From IMG/VR virus record IMGVR_UViG_3300045922_001162, positions 1 through 37,528 of that record: 37,528 nucleotides of DNA, one strand, 5' to 3'. This stretch comes from a virus. This document shows, piece after piece, positions 20,803 through 29,043 of this stretch. The notes under the pieces are model-generated. The model was not told where the DNA came from. It searched no databases and saw nothing but the letters and a program-made list of their open reading frames with translations. Within the stretch, counting starts at the first letter, position 1. Each line of letters opens with the position of its first letter. The position numbers and the translations under genes are program-made.

Positions 20803-22100
20803 GCCGTGACCTCCGCCGCCGGTCGTTCCGCCTTCTGTCCCGTGAACTCCTCCCAGCGCCGGACGATGACATCGCAGTAGAGCGGGTCGATCTCCATCAC
20901 GAGCGCCCGACGCCCGGTCTTCTCCGCCGCGATGAGCGTGCTGCCCGAGCCGCCGAAGAGGTCGAGGACGTTCTCGCCCGGCTTGCTGCTGTAGGTCATG
21001 GAGCGGACGGCGAGTTCCACCGGTTTCTCGGTAAGGTGCACCATCGACTGCGGGTTGACCTTCTTGACGCTCCAGACGTCGGTCGCGTTGGTGATCTCCG
21101 GGTTGAAGTAGTGGGCCGCGCCTTCCCGCCAACCATAGAAACACCACTCGTGATTGCCCATGAAGTCCTTCCGCGTCAGGACGGGGTGCTCCTTCACCCA
21201 GATGATCATCTGCGAGAAGTAGAGCTGCGACTCGCGCAGGGCATTCGGGTAGTTCCAGATGTTCGAGTACCCGCCCCAGATGTAGAAGGCCCGGCCGGGT
21301 TCCAGCACCCGCTGGATGTTGCCGAACCACAGCCGCAGGAGCCGCGCGAACTCTTCGTCGGAGATGAAATCGTTGACCAGCGGCCTGTCCTTGGGACGCA
21401 GTTTGCCCGTCGTGGCGTGCGTCTCGCCCCGGATGGCGATGTCCATGCCCTGTTGGCCGATGGGACGGTCGCCGGAGACGGCGATAGCGTTGTTGCTCCG
21501 GCTGGCGACGCCGACATTGTAAGGGGGGTCGGTGTTGACGAGCTGCACGGTCGCCCCGTCCAGCAGGCGGTCCACGTCCTCGGCCTTGCCGGAATCGCCG
21601 CAGAGCAGGCGATGGTTGCCCAAGACCCACAGGTCGCCGGGCTGCGTCACGGCCTCGTCCGGCGGGGCCGGGACGGCATCTGGGTCGGTCAGGCCCTCGG
21701 TGCCCGCCGCGCCGAGCATCTTCTCCAACTCCGCCGACGAGAAGCCCAGGAGTTCCAGGTCCACGTCCATGCCGCGCAGTTCCGACAGCTCGATGGGCAG
21801 CAGTTCCATGTCCCACGTGGCCAGGTCCGCGACCTTGTTGTCGGCGATGCGGTAGGCCCGGACCTGCGCCGGGGTGAGGTCGGTCGCCACGTGGACGGGC
21901 ACCGTCTCCAGCCCGAGCTTCTGCGCCGCTTTCCAGCGGGTATGACCCACGACGATGACGCCCTCGGCGTCCACGACGATGGGTTGCCTGAACCCGTACT
22001 CCCGGATGGACCGGGCGACCGCCTCGACCGCGCCGTCGTTGTCGCGGGGGTTCTTGTCATAGGGCTTAATGTCCGAGATTTTGCGAAGTTCGACCTTCAT
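20799..22100 (-). CDS. ParB-domain / DNA methyltransferase fusion
   Basis: A 433-residue protein. Residues 1-90 are a ParB or Srx-like nuclease/CTP-binding fold (KISDIKPYDKNPRDND, QPIVVDAEGVIVVGHTRWKA, VHVATDLTPAQVRAYRIADN). From about 155 it is an N6-adenine or N4-cytosine methyltransferase: the catalytic DPPY at 191-194 precedes the SAM-binding FGGSGST near the C-terminus, as in the beta order. A long insert lies between. It may protect phage DNA, act in regulation or be a solitary methylase; no cognate nuclease is next to it. The gene lies downstream of the origin-like region. Confidence 0.88.
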   Translation of the reverse strand: MKVELRKISDIKPYDKNPRDNDGAVEAVARSIREYGFRQPIVVDAEGVIVVGHTRWKAAQKLGLETVPVHVATDLTPAQVRAYRIADNKVADLATWDMELLPIELSELRGMDVDLELLGFSSAELEKMLGAAGTEGLTDPDAVPAPPDEAVTQPGDLWVLGNHRLLCGDSGKAEDVDRLLDGATVQLVNTDPPYNVGVASRSNNAIAVSGDRPIGQQGMDIAIRGETHATTGKLRPKDRPLVNDFISDEEFARLLRLWFGNIQRVLEPGRAFYIWGGYSNIWNYPNALRESQLYFSQMIIWVKEHPVLTRKDFMGNHEWCFYGWREGAAHYFNPEITNATDVWSVKKVNPQSMVHLTEKPVELAVRSMTYSSKPGENVLDLFGGSGSTLIAAEKTGRRALVMEIDPLYCDVIVRRWEEFTGQKAERPAAEVTA

Positions 22101-22611
22101 GGCTCAATCCTCCTTGCCCGCCGGCCCGGCGGGCGTCTGAAATCGTTCCAGGGTTCCGCCCCGTTTGCGCCAGGTTGCGTCAGGTCGCGACCTTTGGGTC
22201 GGGGCGGCGGATTCCTCGACCCCACGAACCGCTCGGCCCGGGTGCGACCTGGTGGGGCAGTCCGCGCCGGAAAACCGGACACGCAAAACAAACTGTGCCC
22301 AAACGCGCGACCGTTCCCGCCGCCGTCTCGGCGCACGCTTGCGGCGGAGGAACCATGAAACATGAAACGCGCACGCGCGCACGCACCCCGGCCCGCGCGA
22401 CGGCCTTCAGGCCGTTCGCGCGCCGGGGGGTATGGGGGGGTGTGCGCGCAAATGAGTGCCGTTGTTCCGCCCGTGATGTAATCGCTTGAACAACAGATGG
22501 TTACAGCGCACACCAAGGCGGAACAAAGGCGGAACTGTTCCGCCCGTAGTTCCGGCGGAACTCCGACAGCAGTTCCGCCCCCAGTTCCGCCAGTTGTTCC
22601 GCTTGCGATGG
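22101..22611. other. Candidate replication origin region
   Basis: A 511-base gap without a credible gene, between the methyltransferase and primase-helicase genes. It holds eight exact GTTCCGCC or GGCGGAAC motifs: plus orientation at 22153, 22464, 22537, 22572 and 22584; minus orientation at 22517, 22528 and 22554. Six of them lie within 22517-22591, and two near-copies follow at 22549 and 22596. It also has GCCCGCC-GGCCC-GGCGGGC (22116-22134) and a long hairpin (22386-22428). Iteron-like repeats next to the replication gene suggest an origin; function is not shown. Confidence 0.5.
22386..22428. repeat. Long hairpin in the origin-like gap
   Basis: CCCCGG, CGCGCGA and CGGCC arms pair with GGCCG, TCGCGCG and CCGGGG around a TTCA loop (about 18 pairs with a small bulge). 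It is followed by G-rich sequence and could be a structured origin element or a transcript end. Confidence 0.6.
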
Positions 22612-24825
22612 TCATTCGCACGGCTCCAGTTCATCACGAATCCGGCGCACGTAGCGCGGCGACACGCCGCATCGCTCGGCCACGTCTTTGGTGGACAGTT
22701 CGGGGTGTTCCCTCAGTGCGGCCTGGACGAGGTAGCGGCTGTTCTGCGGCGAATCCTCGGACGGTCCGACCGTGGCGTAGACGAGGGTCTTGCGATGCCC
22801 GATGGTCCATCGGAACGCCAAACCCTCCTCCTCGGCCAGGTCGAGCAACCGTTTCACACGGCGGGACGAGATGCCCTCGGCTTCAGCCTCTTCGAGGATA
22901 CGGGCCTGACTCTTGGGCTCCTGGCCCAAGAATCGTTTGGTGAATCCGGCGGCGTCGTAGGACGGCGGCTTCTCTTCGTCATCGCCGCTTTTGGCGCTCC
23001 GCTTGCCGCCTTCCTTCCGCAGCGCCGCCGGATCCAGGTCGTCCGCGGGCATCCAGACCGGCCAGGCCCAGCGGAGGCAGCGCGGCGGGAGAGGCGGCCA
23101 GGAACGCACCGCCGCCTCCATCACCACCGCGTCCTCCTCTTCGTGGCGGCGTAGGATGAGGTGCGTGTCCGTGGCGCGAGACTGCGCGCCGGCACCGGCT
23201 CCCACGTCGGTGAGTTCCTTCAGGGACTGGTTCCCCTTGGACGTATGGTGGATGAGCACGAAGCAGCACTTGAGGTAGTCGGCGAACGAGTCCAGGTAGT
23301 TGTAGAGACTGGCCATCGTGCCGTTGTCGTTCTCGTCGGCCCGCATCGGCAGGAAGCGATAGAAGGCGTCGAGGATGACGACCTTGAACCGCCCGGGCGC
23401 GAACTGCCGGAAGTACGGCCCGAGGGCGAAGAGGTCCTGGAGTCGCCCACGAAGGTTCTCGACATAGAGACGGTCCGCGACCGCCTCCATGCCGATGCCG
23501 CGCACCTCGGCGACCTTTGGGATGCGGTTGGCCGATGTTTCGCCGTGCAGCTCATTGTCGAGGATGAGCACTTCGCCCGGCACACAGTCCATGCCCAGCC
23601 ACGGCCGGCCGGTGGCGACCGCGAGCGCCAGGTCGATGACGAGCCAGCTCTTGCCGATCTTCGGGGCGGAGATGACGTTCATGGTCTCGCCCTCGCGGAG
23701 TAGCCCCTCGATGACGGGCTTACGTAGGGTGGGGTAGAGCTCGACAAGTTGGCGTAGGCTCTTGGGGGCCGAGATGCTGGGCCGAGCGTCGATTGCTGCC
23801 GCGGGCGGGTGAGTGGGCTGCGGCACAAGGGCGGAGAGGTTCACGCCTCCGGCGGATCGCTCCTGGACGCCTCGCCGCGCCAGGGCGATGGTCTTCGTGA
23901 CGTAGTCGGGACGGAGGGCCTTCTCAGGCTTCTGGCCGTGCCTGCGCCGGACCGCGATGAGCAGGTCGGCGATCTCCTGGTCGCTCCAGCCGCTCAAGGC
24001 TGCGATGTCTGCGAGCGATTGGTCGTAGGCACTCTGCGATTGGTCGCTGAAATCGGCACGCCAGTGATTCCACGAATCCGAGAACGTCTGCGAGACGCAC
24101 ATCAAGCGGCCGAACTTGTCGGCCGGCGGCTCGGCGTCGGGCCGCAGCGCAAGTGCGTCCACCTGCACCTCGTCCATCTCGGCCGGGACTTCATCGGCCG
24201 CGAACGGCTCGAAGTCGTCGGGGTTGTACCGGCGGTCGCCGGACTCCAGGACGCGGACCTCGACGGGCATCTGGCCCTTGCGATTCACCGTTCCCGGCAA
24301 ACGCAGCACGCGGGCCAGGTCGCCGACGGAGTCGACGTCCCAGCCCAAGCCGCGCGCCGCGTTGCGGACGGCCTGGACCCAGCCTCGGGCAGTCTTGGCC
24401 GCCTCGATGCGCTCGTCGTCCGTCTCAAAGACCCACGGCTCCTTGAAGAGCCAGTAGGCGTGCAGGCCGTGGCCGGAACCCACGAGGACGCTCGGCGCGA
24501 GCGGGAGCCTGTCCAGGATGGTCCGGGCCTCGTCGACTGTGCGAGGCAGGGGCTTCTCCGCCCGCCACGGCGCGGCCAGGTCGATGTCAGCCCAGAGGCC
24601 GACGATGGCTACGATGTCGGACGAGGAGTTCCGCCTGCCGAAGTTCCGGCCCGCAAGGCCGACGCCGAAGTAGACCTCCTTGGTCTTCGCCTCCTCGGCG
24701 GCGTGGAGCGCCGCTGCGGTCAGCGACGAGAAGTGCCTCGTCCGCCGGTCGGGCAGCGTGAAGACGCACAGCCGCCGGTCCTCGGCGACCGCTTCGGCAA
24801 ACAGCATGTTCAGGAACTCTTCCAT
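22612..24825 (-). CDS. Primase-helicase fusion (AEP-type primase plus RepA-like ATPase)
   Basis: A 737-residue replication protein. Residues 1-250 look like an archaeo-eukaryotic primase domain with catalytic-type motifs WADIDL (78-83), GSGHGLHAYWL (116-126) and LARVLRLPGTVNRK (170-183). Around 255-320 is a small helical linker. Residues 365-600 are a RecA-fold ATPase of the RepA or AAA_25 type: Walker A SAPKIGKSW (386-394), Walker B KVVILDAFYRF (481-491) and IHHTSKG (525-531). The C-terminus (SRRVKRLLDLAEEEGLAF and later DVAERCGVSPRYVRRIRDEL) carries two winged-helix or HTH segments. ATG at 24825 follows GAGGAACC. It should start phage replication, probably at the repeats just downstream. 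Confidence 0.85.
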   Translation of the reverse strand: MEEFLNMLFAEAVAEDRRLCVFTLPDRRTRHFSSLTAAALHAAEEAKTKEVYFGVGLAGRNFGRRNSSSDIVAIVGLWADIDLAAPWRAEKPLPRTVDEARTILDRLPLAPSVLVGSGHGLHAYWLFKEPWVFETDDERIEAAKTARGWVQAVRNAARGLGWDVDSVGDLARVLRLPGTVNRKGQMPVEVRVLESGDRRYNPDDFEPFAADEVPAEMDEVQVDALALRPDAEPPADKFGRLMCVSQTFSDSWNHWRADFSDQSQSAYDQSLADIAALSGWSDQEIADLLIAVRRRHGQKPEKALRPDYVTKTIALARRGVQERSAGGVNLSALVPQPTHPPAAAIDARPSISAPKSLRQLVELYPTLRKPVIEGLLREGETMNVISAPKIGKSWLVIDLALAVATGRPWLGMDCVPGEVLILDNELHGETSANRIPKVAEVRGIGMEAVADRLYVENLRGRLQDLFALGPYFRQFAPGRFKVVILDAFYRFLPMRADENDNGTMASLYNYLDSFADYLKCCFVLIHHTSKGNQSLKELTDVGAGAGAQSRATDTHLILRRHEEEDAVVMEAAVRSWPPLPPRCLRWAWPVWMPADDLDPAALRKEGGKRSAKSGDDEEKPPSYDAAGFTKRFLGQEPKSQARILEEAEAEGISSRRVKRLLDLAEEEGLAFRWTIGHRKTLVYATVGPSEDSPQNSRYLVQAALREHPELSTKDVAERCGVSPRYVRRIRDELEPCE

Positions 24826-24833
24826 GCGGTTCC

Positions 24834-26558
24834 TCAGAACGGGATGTCCTCCGCGTCATCGACCGGCCTGCCGTCAGGCACGACGGTGCTGGTGACGGCT
24901 TCGCCTCCGTCTGCGTCATCGTCCCAGCCGGGTTCGCGGTACGAGGGCTTCTCGCCGAGGTCGTAGCCGACGATGCGGTCGAACTCCTCGCCGGAGACGT
25001 GCCGCACGGTGATGCTCTTCGTGGGCGCAAGCGCCCCGCGCTCGGCGAAATAGACGGCGTCCTCGGCGGTCTCCGGCACGGGGAGATTCGAGCGCTTCCG
25101 CCACCAGAGTTCCGCCTTGTGCCGGGCGTAGCCGGTGTGTTCGAGGCAAATCCACTCCGACTGCCACCGGCTGAAGCCGATGCGATACTCCACGCGCATC
25201 GAGCGCGGAGCGTCCGGCGGGGCGTTGCGCTTCACGTGGACGCCGTAGACCACCTCCTCCACGGGATAGGTCTCGACCGTGACGTCGCCGGAGAGGATGC
25301 CCTCTGAACCGGCCGTCCCCGCGTGCCTGGCCCTGCGCTCGTCATCGCGCTTGAAGAACTCGTAGCCGCAGTCCGGGCAGACCGAGTAGCCGGACGAGAT
25401 GAGCGAGCGGCACTGCGGGCACTCCTTCGCCGGGGCCGGGCCGGAAGACTTGCCGCTGTCGATGCGGATGGCGTCCACCGGCCCATGGCGCAGGACGTTG
25501 CCGCCGAAGTCGAGGACGAGGCAGTCCTTCTTGCCCTCGCAGAGCCGGAAGCCCCTCCCGACCATCTGGTAATAGAGCCCTGGCGACATCGTGGGCCGGA
25601 GCATCGCGACGCAGTCGATGTTCGGCGCGTCGAAGCCGGTCGTCAGGACATTGACGTTCACGAGGTACTTGAGCCGCCCGGCCCGAAACTCCCGCAGCGT
25701 CGCGTCGCGCTGGAAGTCGAGCGTCTCGCCGAAGACAGCCTCCACGTTCGCCCCCATCCGGCGAAGCGTCTCGGTCACGTGGGTGCCGTGCTTGACGCCG
25801 CTGGTGAAGATGAGGCACGCCTTGCGGTCGCGGGTGTAGTCGAGGATCTCCCGGCAGGCCGACTCCACCAGGACGTCGGTATCCATGAGCGTCTCGACTT
25901 CGCTGGCGATGTACTCGCCCGCCCGGACGTGGAGCTCGCTCGTGTCGGCCTTCTCGCGGCCCGCCTTGCTGACGAGCGGGCATAGATAGCCCTGGACGAT
26001 GAGTTCGCGGACGCCTACACGATAGCAGACCGCGTTGAGGATGTTCTCCGGCGCGCAGATGGGGCCGCTGGTCATGCGGAACGGCGTCGCAGTCAGGCCG
26101 ATGATCCGCAGGGCGGGATTCGTCTCCTTCAGCCCTGCGATGAGCGTCCGGTACATGCCGTCGCCGTCCGGCGGGATGCAGTGGGCCTCGTCGATGATGA
26201 CCAGGTCGAAGCGACCGAGTTCCGCCGCCCGCCTGTAGACCGACTGCACGCCCGCGACGATGACGGGATGCTCGGTGTCCCGGCTGCCCAGGCCCGCGGA
26301 GTAGACGCCCACTTGGTGCCACATCTCCGGCGCGACCAGGTGGAGTTTCTCCACGGCCTGTTCGAGCAACTCCTTGACGTGGGCGACGATGAGCACGCGT
26401 CCCCGCCAGCGACCGACGGCGTCCTTGCAGACGGTCGCCATGACGGGGGTCTTCCCGCCCGCCGTGGGGATCACCACGCACGGGTTGTCGTCGTGCCGTC
26501 GCAGGTGCTCATAGAGCGCCTCGACGGCCTCCTGCTGATAGGGACGCAGTTGCATCAT
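24834..26558 (-). CDS. SF2 DEAD/DEAH-box helicase with zinc ribbon
   Basis: A 574-residue helicase. Motifs in order are Q-type RPYQQEAVEAL (5-15), Walker A IPTAGGKT (30-37), DEAH (123-126) in VIIDEAHCIPP, GLTATPFR (154-161) and, in the C-terminal RecA lobe, TTGFDAPNID and QMVGRGFRLCEGKK. Two CxxC pairs (CPQCRSLI, CPDCGYEF) near residue 380 form a zinc ribbon. The C-terminal 150 residues are unassigned. It probably unwinds DNA during phage replication or recombination. ATG at 26558 overlaps the RusA-like stop as ATGA; longer forms in the same frame are shadows of the RusA-like gene. Confidence 0.9.
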   Translation of the reverse strand: MMQLRPYQQEAVEALYEHLRRHDDNPCVVIPTAGGKTPVMATVCKDAVGRWRGRVLIVAHVKELLEQAVEKLHLVAPEMWHQVGVYSAGLGSRDTEHPVIVAGVQSVYRRAAELGRFDLVIIDEAHCIPPDGDGMYRTLIAGLKETNPALRIIGLTATPFRMTSGPICAPENILNAVCYRVGVRELIVQGYLCPLVSKAGREKADTSELHVRAGEYIASEVETLMDTDVLVESACREILDYTRDRKACLIFTSGVKHGTHVTETLRRMGANVEAVFGETLDFQRDATLREFRAGRLKYLVNVNVLTTGFDAPNIDCVAMLRPTMSPGLYYQMVGRGFRLCEGKKDCLVLDFGGNVLRHGPVDAIRIDSGKSSGPAPAKECPQCRSLISSGYSVCPDCGYEFFKRDDERRARHAGTAGSEGILSGDVTVETYPVEEVVYGVHVKRNAPPDAPRSMRVEYRIGFSRWQSEWICLEHTGYARHKAELWWRKRSNLPVPETAEDAVYFAERGALAPTKSITVRHVSGEEFDRIVGYDLGEKPSYREPGWDDDADGGEAVTSTVVPDGRPVDDAEDIPF

Positions 26559-26905
26559 GAGATTTCCACCAGGACGGCGTATTCGCCGGGTCTTCCGTTG
26601 CGCTGTGCATAGAGCCACCTCAACCGCGCATCGCCGTCGTCCATGCCCAGGGCGTCCGCCACGCCGTCGCGGACGTGCTTGAGCGCGGCGGCGAGGTTGT
26701 CCGAATCGAGCCGGCGCGGCCCGATGCGCGTCAGCCGCACGATGATCTTCCGCCCACCCGTGCCCGGCGGCAGCGGGGCGAGGGCCGCCCGGACGAGAAG
26801 CCGGGCGGCCTCGCGTGCCTCGCGCGCCCTGCGGGCGCGCCGCGCCCAGTGGCCGCGAAGGTTCGGCTCGGACCACGTGCGGATGGGAAGCAGCACCTCC
26901 GTCAT
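26555..26905 (-). CDS. RusA-like Holliday junction resolvase
   Basis: A 116-residue protein with the RusA pattern: an early WSEPNLRGHWARRARRARE basic region, a strand (GRKIIVRLTRIGPRR) and the acidic catalytic block LDSDNLAAALKHVRDG and ALGMDDGD, in which aspartates coordinate metal in the family. RusA cleaves four-way junctions and serves phage recombination and packaging. ATG at 26905 has GGAGG; a GTG at 26917 with AGGAG is an equal alternative. It is translationally coupled to the helicase. Confidence 0.85.
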   Translation of the reverse strand: MTEVLLPIRTWSEPNLRGHWARRARRAREAREAARLLVRAALAPLPPGTGGRKIIVRLTRIGPRRLDSDNLAAALKHVRDGVADALGMDDGDARLRWLYAQRNGRPGEYAVLVEIS

Positions 26906-26928
26906 CCGCGCCTCCACGGAAAATCTCC

Positions 26929-26988
26929 TCGCATTGGTTCGCTTTGCGCTGCCCTGCCACGCATTGCGCCGCCGCGACGCGCCTTGCC
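26929..26988 (-). repeat. Pentanucleotide array 1 (NGCRN x12)
   Basis: On the minus strand the bases divide exactly into 12 pentamers beginning GGCAA GGCGC GTCGC GGCGG. All 12 have C at position 3, all 12 have a purine at position 4, and 10 have GC at positions 2-3. No gene is seen in the gap. Confidence 0.75.
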
Positions 26989-27011
26989 CCGCCAGCCCGC
27001 GCTGTGCTGGG

Positions 27012-27581
27012 TTATTCTTCCTTCCATGCGGTCACCACGAACTTTCCGAACGGGCCCTTGCACGCGGGCCGGAAATCGCCCAATCCGATGCGCTTGCCTG
27101 CGGCGTCGACGATGTCGCGCACCAGCACGGCGCTGATCATCTCGGTGTCGATGTTGACCGTGAAAGAGAGCCGCCAGTCGTGGAAGCACGGCCGGTGGCA
27201 GAGAATCCGCCCTCCCGTCGACGGAATGCGGACGGCGCGCGTGTCCACCGTCCACGGTTCCTTGTGCTCGATGGGAATCTCCAATCCTTCGATCTCCACG
27301 CATGCGGGGATCATCGAGGACTTCTGCGTGGTGATCTTGGACTTGCCCGCCTTGAAGAACTGCCCCGCGTCGATGAAGCAGCGGAACAGGTTGGGCTGGG
27401 GGATCATCGGTTTGCCGTCGTGCCCGATATAGAGCCGTGCCTCCGCCTGCTCTCGAGGAGTTCCCTTTTCGCCGACGGACACCAGCCGGTTGCCGTTCGT
27501 GGCTGCCATCTGCGCGGCGTCCGTGAAACGATTGCAGAGAAGCGGTGTCACGCCTTCAATGGTCATGTTGATGCGTTTCAT
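27012..27581 (-). CDS. Conserved-looking protein of the recombination module, unknown function
   Basis: A 189-residue protein. It begins MKRINMTIEGVTPLLCNRFT, has a motif GTPREQAEARLY and PQPNLFRCFIDAGQFF, and ends with a glycine-rich stretch RIGLGDFRPACKGPFGKF. The beta-rich start and the GxGxF/GPFG ending recall RAMP or Cas7-like folds only loosely; I do not claim that. ATG at 27581 has a perfect AAGGAGGT. It is flanked on both sides by pentanucleotide arrays, and lies among Sak4-, DUF669- and RusA-like genes, so a role in phage recombination or single-strand DNA handling is likely from context. Confidence 0.75.
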   Translation of the reverse strand: MKRINMTIEGVTPLLCNRFTDAAQMAATNGNRLVSVGEKGTPREQAEARLYIGHDGKPMIPQPNLFRCFIDAGQFFKAGKSKITTQKSSMIPACVEIEGLEIPIEHKEPWTVDTRAVRIPSTGGRILCHRPCFHDWRLSFTVNIDTEMISAVLVRDIVDAAGKRIGLGDFRPACKGPFGKFVVTAWKEE

Positions 27582-27605
27582 GCAGCGACCTCCTTTTGGA
27601 TGACC

Positions 27606-27660
27606 GTGCCCTGGATTGCCTTGCCGCGCGTAGCCCCGCGTTGCCATGCATCGCCTTGCC
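27606..27660 (-). repeat. Pentanucleotide array 2 (NGCRN x11)
   Basis: On the minus strand the bases divide into 11 pentamers: GGCAA GGCGA TGCAT GGCAA, CGCGG GGCTA CGCGC, GGCAA GGCAA TCCAG GGCAC. C is at position 3 in all 11 and GC at positions 2-3 in 10. Confidence 0.75.
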
Positions 27661-27706
27661 CGGCATCACCAAGCGATGCCCGGCGGCGCGACGCGAAGCA
27701 GTGAAC

Positions 27707-28162
27707 TCATCCTCTGCGCCACGGCGGCGTTGGGTTCTGATTCTGTGCGGGCTTCGCGCCGTTGGTCGTCTCCCGCTTCGCGTAGGAGCGGATTTCGTTC
27801 CTGATCTCGCCGTCGGCGTCGGTCTTCTGCCTGACGCTGATGACCAGCGGCAGGTTGTGCAGCTCGCAGGAGTCCTTCGGCTCCATGACGCCGACCGCGC
27901 GGCAGATGGCCGACAGTTCCGAACGGGCGATCTTCACCGTCAGCGGGTTTGGGTTGTCGAGGTTGAGCCGCGCCCAGAGCAGGCGGTTCTTGAACTCGCC
28001 CTCGATGACCTGGAAGGTGAGTTCCAGGTACGAGCCGTTGCCGCTGCGGGTCGGCTTCATCTCCGAGGCCGTGACGACGGCGACGTACTTGCCCGCCGGC
28101 AGCGGCTCGAAGTCGGCGGACGGTTCCACGGTCCTCGCGTCAAAACCTTGTAGATTTGCCAT
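27707..28162 (-). CDS. DUF669-type protein, likely ssDNA-binding
   Basis: A 151-residue protein with the DUF669 pattern: FEPLPAGKYVAVVTASEMKP, TRSGNGSYLELTFQVIEGEF and KNRLLWARLNLDNPNPLTVK, followed by an IARSELSAICRAVGV helix. DUF669 proteins commonly lie beside phage recombinases and are thought to act as OB-type single-strand DNA-binding proteins. ATG at 28162 follows AAGGAG; longer forms run into the array upstream. It lies directly between the Sak4-like gene and the unknown recombination-module gene. Confidence 0.8.
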   Translation of the reverse strand: MANLQGFDARTVEPSADFEPLPAGKYVAVVTASEMKPTRSGNGSYLELTFQVIEGEFKNRLLWARLNLDNPNPLTVKIARSELSAICRAVGVMEPKDSCELHNLPLVISVRQKTDADGEIRNEIRSYAKRETTNGAKPAQNQNPTPPWRRG

Positions 28163-28182
28163 GACTAGTTCTCCTTCGGGAC

Positions 28183-28232
28183 TTGCCTTGCCACGCCGCG
28201 CCTTGCCAAGCCCCGGATTGCAAGGCATTGGC
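28183..28232 (-). repeat. Pentanucleotide array 3 (NGCRN x10)
   Basis: On the minus strand the bases divide into 10 pentamers, ending GGCTT GGCAA GGCGC and GGCGT GGCAA GGCAA. C is at position 3 in all 10. The array lies between the Sak4-like and DUF669 genes. Confidence 0.7.
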
Positions 28233-28246
28233 GCTCCATGTTTCGA

Positions 28247-29026
28247 CTACTCGCCCTTTTCGGAGGGAACTTCCTGTGTCAACGCCGACATCAAGGCCGG
28301 CCACGAGAGCGGCAGCTCGGCCGGGAGGCCGAAGCGGTTCTTGGCGACGCATGCCGGGGAGCCGACGCAGCGCAAGATGCGCTCGCCGCCCTCGGCCCCC
28401 ACGCCGACCGCGATGGTCCGCGTCCGGCCGAAGCCGGTGTCCTCGGTCTCCGTGCGGTACTTCCGCGTGGCGAAGAGAACCGCGTCGCACCACTCGGTCA
28501 GCAGCGCGCAGGCGTGCTTGTGCAGGCGGGGTGAGTAGCGGTCGTAGGTGGTCGCCTCCGGGTCCTCGAACTTCTCGACCTTCGCGTGGGCGATGAGGAT
28601 GACGGCGAGCCCCTTGCCGACGCGAAGGGCGTTCAGGGCATCCACGACCTTCCGCCAGTGCGTGAGGGCATGGACGTAGCCGCGCTGGTAGCCGCCGTCG
28701 GCCTTCTCGATGCTCGCGACGCGGAACTCGCGGCAGACGGCGTCGAAGATGAGCCGCTCGGTCCAATCGAGGCTGTCGAGGACGACGGTTTGGTAGTCGT
28801 GATCTGCCTGAGCCAGCTCCGCGAGCGCCGTCAGCACGTCCTCGACCGTGGCCGCCAGCGGGAACTTCTCGCAGGCGATTTCGTTCAGGCCGTCCTCGGT
28901 CTGGATGAAGACGGGCTTCGGCGCGCCGGCTGCCAGCGTGCTCTTGCCGATGCCTTCGGTTCCGTACACAAGTAGTCGCGGCGGCATCGGTGTCTTGCCG
29001 CGCTGGATGGTTTCCATGAGTCCCAT
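28247..29026 (-). CDS. Sak4-like RecA-fold ATPase (single-strand annealing)
   Basis: A 259-residue ATPase with Walker A YGTEGIGKST (21-30), Walker B TVVLDSLDW (80-88), and the conserved FIQTEDGLNEI segment after it, as in Sak4-type phage recombinases of the RecA/RAD51 superfamily. These help pair single strands during phage recombination. It lies beside a RecE-like exonuclease and a DUF669 protein, the usual partner set. ATG at 29026 follows AAGGGAG; a longer reading from 29119 would cross the structured gap and is unlikely. Confidence 0.85.
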   Translation of the reverse strand: MGLMETIQRGKTPMPPRLLVYGTEGIGKSTLAAGAPKPVFIQTEDGLNEIACEKFPLAATVEDVLTALAELAQADHDYQTVVLDSLDWTERLIFDAVCREFRVASIEKADGGYQRGYVHALTHWRKVVDALNALRVGKGLAVILIAHAKVEKFEDPEATTYDRYSPRLHKHACALLTEWCDAVLFATRKYRTETEDTGFGRTRTIAVGVGAEGGERILRCVGSPACVAKNRFGLPAELPLSWPALMSALTQEVPSEKGE

Positions 29027-29043
29027 CGCAATGTCTCCCTTCT

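Noticed and set aside
27012-27581. Cas7/RAMP-type protein
   Set aside because: Only a loose resemblance of the glycine-rich C-terminal stretch; no other CRISPR component is present.
26929-28232. Pentanucleotide arrays as coding sequence
   Set aside because: Reading frames through them are low-complexity (RGKARRG, RQGNPGHG), a period of five does not keep a codon phase, and each adjoining gene has a better start outside the array.
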